From NCBI RefSeq assembly GCF_900060185.1, contig NZ_FIZY01000043.1, forward strand, positions 1-42,169: a stretch of DNA of 42,169 nt, given 5' to 3'. This document shows positions 39,021 to 42,169 of this stretch, piece after piece; the first letter of the stretch is position 1, and every line of letters starts with the position of its first letter. A program made the position numbers and the translations under genes. The stretch comes from Grimontia marina. Its GTDB lineage: Bacteria; Pseudomonadota; Gammaproteobacteria; Enterobacterales; Vibrionaceae. The notes beneath the pieces are model-generated. The model had not been told where the DNA came from. It was given only the letters and a program-made list of their open reading frames with translations, and made no database searches.

Positions 39021-40625
39021 ATGCCTCGTGATAGAAGAAAGATATTTGGAAACGAAAATGCAGAAGTAGATCCATTGGTCTTAGATTGCTATGTAGATAA
39101 TATGTCGAATGGAATTCAGATAATCACAGGAAGGTGGGGTGTTGGAAAAACTGCATTCATGTTTAATGCGACTAAAGAACTCGCAAAGACTTTAGAGAAA
39201 AGTCATCGAGAACATAAAAAATTATGGTACGTAAGCGAATCTGATTTAGATTCAGACCAGATTGTTGAAGCATACTCCCATCTGGATTAAAAAAGATTTA
39301 AAAGATATTTAAAAAGTATTTGGAAAGCTGAAATATATAGGCGAGCTTCAATTGTTATTTCATCTTTAAAAGATCATTATGGTGAAAAAGCAAAAGGGCT
39401 ACACTGGCAAGAAATCAAAGGCATAGCCACATCTAGTACTGCTGGAAAATCTATCTGGAAGCAACTTCCAGCTGCACTATCACTTCTAAAGTTAATTGAC
39501 GATAATAAAAAAGAAGATCTGACTAGTATACAAAGTGGTATGAAAGAAATTTTCAGCGATCGTATTCAGGATCTTGTTCAGCAGTGTTTACGAGATATCA
39601 AAAATGAAAATATTTTACCTATCATTGCTATTGAGCCAATAGAGACCCCTTTCTCAGATTTAGAGGAGAATAGCCTTGCACAAGAAGTGATCAGTGAACT
39701 CATAAATATATTTCAGCAAGAATTTCAGCCAGACGACAACCAACTATTAGATATAATAATTTCTGTTCCTTGGCATAGATTTTCACATAATTCTCAGGTA
39801 AATCTTCCTCAAAAAGTTCGACAGTATGTTTCGTTTGTTCAGTGGACCAAAGAAAAATTAAAAATTTTTATCGAAAATCGTATCCAATGGGAGTTTAAAA
39901 GAGTTGGAAGGCAACATTCATCTCGTCATGGGGAGTCCTGGAAATTACTTTTCGAATCAGTGGTACATAATAATTATCCACGTGTGGCATTTAATGAAGA
40001 CTCTTTTTCGTATGTTTTACGGCATACTAATTATAGACCCAGAGAAGTACAGAGAATAGCGAGAAAGGCTGTTGAGATATGTGCAGATAAAACCGGGAGA
40101 AATTATGACGACGTTTTAAAAGGAGTAGGGGGAATTAGAGTTAGTGGTAGTCACATACGCGCTGCGGTTACGGATTATGTTGATGGAACTTCCAGAGATA
40201 GAAAAATTGAATCTTATCGACGTTTTCGAAAATTGGAAGAGGTAACAGCTAGCCTAAAAGGACTAAAGATTCCTTGTAAACCTGAAGATATTTATGAAAG
40301 ATTTGATTCAAATATAAACCAACAGGACGCTTTTTCCTGGCTTTGGCAATCTGGAATGCTTGGTATTGAAGCCACATGTGAAGAGGGACAGATAGAAAAC
40401 TTGAAACACATACTCCCTCCAAACATAATGCAGATAAATGTTGACATACGTCAAAACGAATACGTGAGATGGTATTTCTTCGAATATAATACAAGAGGTG
40501 ATTATTTTGAAATATACGATCAGTATTCTCGTTTAAAAGGCCTTACATTGAAGTGCACGTTTCATCCATTGATGTTTGAAGATTTTGCCGCTCATGTCAG
40601 TGATAGATGGCCAGTCGGTATATGA
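39021..40625 (+). pseudogene. P-loop ATPase interrupted by one in-frame stop codon
   Basis: The frame runs from the ATG at 39021 to the TGA at 40625, broken only by TAA at 39288-39290 (codon 90). The coding sequence continues in the same frame, so full length would be 534 residues. The N-terminal part has FGNENAEVDPLVLDCYVDN and the Walker A GRWGVGKTAF. The part after the stop has acidic and helical segments, YRPREVQRIARKA (as in AAA-type lid regions) and a C-terminal LKCTFHPLMFEDFAAHVSD. The layout recalls the Sll1717-type P-loop ATPases, some of which sit in defence loci; this is a tentative match. The gene is much AT-richer than the rest of the window. AGGA lies six bases before the first ATG. 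A downstream ATG (39540) could yield only an ATPase-less fragment. Confidence 0.7.
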
Positions 40626-41142
40626 TTTTGAACCTTTATGCTTACCTTCCCATATCAAAGGGAGGTTACCTTCTCGAAAAGCGTTATCATATTCTTAGCC
40701 CAAGTACCTCAACCCCGAGTTAAAAGGCATACGTATATAACCAACAACGACGCCCTCAGCCTCAATAACCCCATCATCAAAGCCTTGTTCAATGCCATCA
40801 ATAACATGCTGTCCCAACATCACGGATGCGATTGTTAACAAGTTGAAAATCATTGTATTGAAGTCGATCGCAATTTTTAAAAGGACACATGTGTTTCACA
40901 TATGAAAATTTACTTATGAATTCACCAGCTATATTTCTGTAACTGTCTGCTTTAGATATCAATCTGATTCCTTCGGAGTCTCAGTATTACCAATGATACA
41001 CAATTTTCACCATTGAATTTATCTATATCCCGACTAGCTTATTTTTTCGATACAAATTTTTCACGCCTGCGCGGTTTCGTACTGATTGGGCTAAAGGATT
41101 TAACACAATTCACGGTAACGTGAATTCGTTCTTTAAGGATAT
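40626..41142. other. intergenic region with a duplicated, diverged FG-GAP promoter segment
   Basis: The first 230 bases hold only weak frames; the minus-strand one at 40695-40853 (52 codons, containing QHVIDGIEQGFDDGVIEAEG) looks protein-like but has no ribosome binding site. From about 40870 the sequence parallels 35645-35920 (shared TAACTGTCTGCTTTA, GTCTCAGT, TTATTTTTTCGATAC and others). The palindrome is degraded to GTTTCACATATGAAAA at 40893-40908. This is an ancestral tandem duplication of the lipoprotein gene and its control region. Confidence 0.55.
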
Positions 41143-41388
41143 ATGATGAATTTATTAAATAAAGCCATCTGGGTAGTACACATATTGGCGCTCGGACTCA
41201 CCGCTTTTTTGTGGTTGGACTTCAATAGTACATATTCGACATTTCCTCCGTCCACCGCATCTACTGCACCAATCCCGGCACCGGAGGCAATGAATTTGGC
41301 CAAACCGACCGTAGGTAAGCTATCAAATGATCATTATCCCGTCACCTTCCATTGGGATAGCGAGTTATACCTTATGCAGGAGTTGTAA
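41143..41388 (+). pseudogene. truncated paralogue of the FG-GAP lipoprotein
   Basis: Its 81 codons begin MMNLLNKAIWVVHILALGLT, parallel to MMYLFKKAIWMVPVLSLGLT of the intact gene. They continue through MNLAKPTVGKLSNDHYPVTF into the fibronectin-like domain. A deletion with frameshift at about 41361 then leads to a stop; the alternative frame would read SYTLCRSCKA as in the paralogue before stopping. The lipobox Cys is replaced (LGLTAF), so the product would not be lipidated. None of the seven repeats remain. Confidence 0.8.
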
Positions 41389-41881
41389 AGCTCTGTGGAC
41401 TGGTATTGGATAGAGATGAGTGAGGCGCGAGCGGTTACCATTGCGAATTCGAATACTTATACACAAACAACCTGAAGATGCTCACATTCAGAGGTCATCA
41501 ATGCGTTCAATTCGAGGCAAATTTCGCGAGGAATAGTCGTTCTATTTCCTTGGAATTTAACGATGAAGTGGGCGCATTGATGGCCTCCCTTAGGGCGAGT
41601 TGACTTTAGCACGAATCTTAATGACTTTTGCATCATAAAACCCACCTGAATCATGACAAATTAATACTATTTTTTCATTGCTGATACATTCGCTATTGAA
41701 ATTGATGACTCATAATATTTATTCAATTTCGTATTAAGATACATTCATAGATAATATATTTCTAACTTAAAATCTAGAATGTAAAACATAATTACTAACC
41801 GTATTGATTTAGAGCCTACTCAGGCCACGTTAGAAAATTTACTAGGCTATGTTTTTCTTCTTACGGTTAAGAGGAGTTGCT
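41389..41881. other. intergenic region with palindromic repeats and an AT-rich promoter zone
   Basis: At 41461-41494 one arm of the repeat seen at 38018-38120 recurs. Directly after it, 41496-41582 forms a long hairpin: CATCAATGCG (41496-41505) pairs with CGCATTGATG (41573-41582), and GGAATAG (41530-41536) with CTATTTCC (41542-41549) forms the tip. From 41650 to 41860 the sequence is very AT-rich and should contain the promoter of the short gene at 41882; nothing else is recognised. Confidence 0.6.
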
Positions 41882-41956
41882 ATGTCATCTCAGCGTATAA
41901 ATCAAGGTTTTGTTGATATTTTCAATCAAGTATTTAACGAAGATATATCTAAATAG
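41882..41956 (+). pseudogene. 5' fragment of a gene cut by the right IS630 copy
   Basis: A good ribosome binding site AGAGGAG seven bases before the ATG starts MSSQRINQGFVDIFNQVFNE, then DIS. The next codons AAA TAG belong to the insertion element end. The original gene continued beyond the element. Its N-terminus is not recognisable. The structure mirrors the cut gene at the left end, which also ends in Lys and the same IS-derived stop. Confidence 0.6.
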
Positions 41957-42169
41957 CTGTTCCTAATAGTAGATCTCATAGGTAAGAGAAACTCAGTCCA
42001 GTTTGCGCGATCTGATCTATCGCCAAACAGAAAAAAACCACAAAAAGGACTGAGTGATGGCCATCATAGCACCGATACCTCGTGGCGAACGTCGTAGGAT
42101 GAAAAAAGCGATACAGACTACCAAGGACAAGGATTATGCCCGCAGACTTATTGCTCTCATGCAACTCCA
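41950..42169 (+). mobile_element. IS630-family insertion sequence, right copy (partial)
   Basis: It begins with TAAATAGCTGTTCCTAATAG, identical to the end of the left copy in inverted orientation, with TA at 41950-41951 as the probable target. The leader to the start codon differs from the left copy in about a dozen bases and a few gaps. The element runs off the window. Confidence 0.85.
42057..42169 (+). CDS. IS630-family transposase, N-terminal fragment (window edge)
   Basis: The first 37 codons (MAIIAPIPRGERRRMKKAIQ onward to the window edge). All 113 bases are identical to the left copy. It ends at the window boundary, not by mutation. No ribosome binding site is stronger than AAGGA, ten bases before the ATG. 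Confidence 0.85.
   Translation, partial: MAIIAPIPRGERRRMKKAIQTTKDKDYARRLIALMQL

Noticed and set aside
39288-39290. Recoding (readthrough, selenocysteine, pyrrolysine or frameshifting) at the in-frame stop of the ATPase gene
   Set aside because: The codon is TAA, the least leaky stop, not TGA or TAG. The A-rich heptamer nearby follows the stop in the zero frame, so it cannot serve as a slippery site before it. A simple nonsense mutation or sequencing error is more likely.
40638-40838. 66-residue forward frame after the ATPase gene
   Set aside because: No ribosome binding site. The opposite strand gives a more protein-like but equally unsupported 52-codon frame, so neither is called.

Overview
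The window looks like chromosomal DNA of a marine gammaproteobacterium, most likely a member of the Vibrionaceae. The grounds are the gene content (Hcp/VgrG cluster with a sigma-54 promoter, TorT-like binding protein, Zur-type operator), the palindromic intergenic repeats and the moderate GC content. The genus cannot be fixed from the sequence. Both ends lie inside outward-reading copies of one IS630-type insertion sequence. Each copy has cut the 3' end of a neighbouring gene, so the segment is bounded by inverted IS copies.

Layout. 0-1.8 kb: IS630 copy, a truncated secreted protein, the frameshifted C-terminal stump of a sugar-type ABC ATPase, and a 48-bp orphan end of a MITE. 1.8-5.8 kb: small genes, all on the minus strand (XRE/2TM regulator, cupin, orphan RfaH/NusG paralogue with a TTG start, FosA-type fosfomycin transferase, GNAT acetyltransferase, small unknowns) separated by hairpin terminators. 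6.3-10.3 kb: a four-gene polyamine-type ABC importer operon behind a structured leader. 10.4-12.5 kb: a DUF2541 protein and an ECF42-type sigma factor with its DGPF/YCII partner, preceded by a matching promoter motif. 12.6-16.9 kb: a HupE/UreJ permease plus a membrane-anchored partner, then a FecBCD-like ABC importer whose promoter is overlapped by a near-consensus Zur box, which points to zinc rather than iron. 17.1-24.3 kb: an orphan type VI secretion cluster (Hcp, VgrG, DUF4123 adaptor, HNH/LHH nuclease effector, three SUKH immunity-like proteins, an ATP-grasp-like protein, PAAR) downstream of a sigma-54 promoter.

24.4-35.1 kb: a LysR regulator diverges from a ten-gene operon: TorT-like binding protein, RbsA/RbsC-like ABC parts, PxpA, a biotin carrier, a biotin carboxylase, PxpB, PxpC, a collapsed gabD and an intact gabT. 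This is the best candidate for an undescribed system. It could be an importer plus an ATP- and biotin-dependent lactam-opening enzyme feeding an omega-amino acid aminotransferase. The gabD gene has lost its whole interior in frame, leaving only the first ~46 and last ~8 residues.

35.1-42.1 kb: an AT-richer, decaying accessory region. It holds a seven-repeat FG-GAP lipoprotein, a dispersed palindromic repeat, a complete ~280-bp MITE with CTAG flanks, a small unknown gene, a P-loop ATPase split by one in-frame TAA, a degraded second copy of the FG-GAP gene with its promoter region, and the right-hand IS630 copy. No rRNA, tRNA or CRISPR array was seen.
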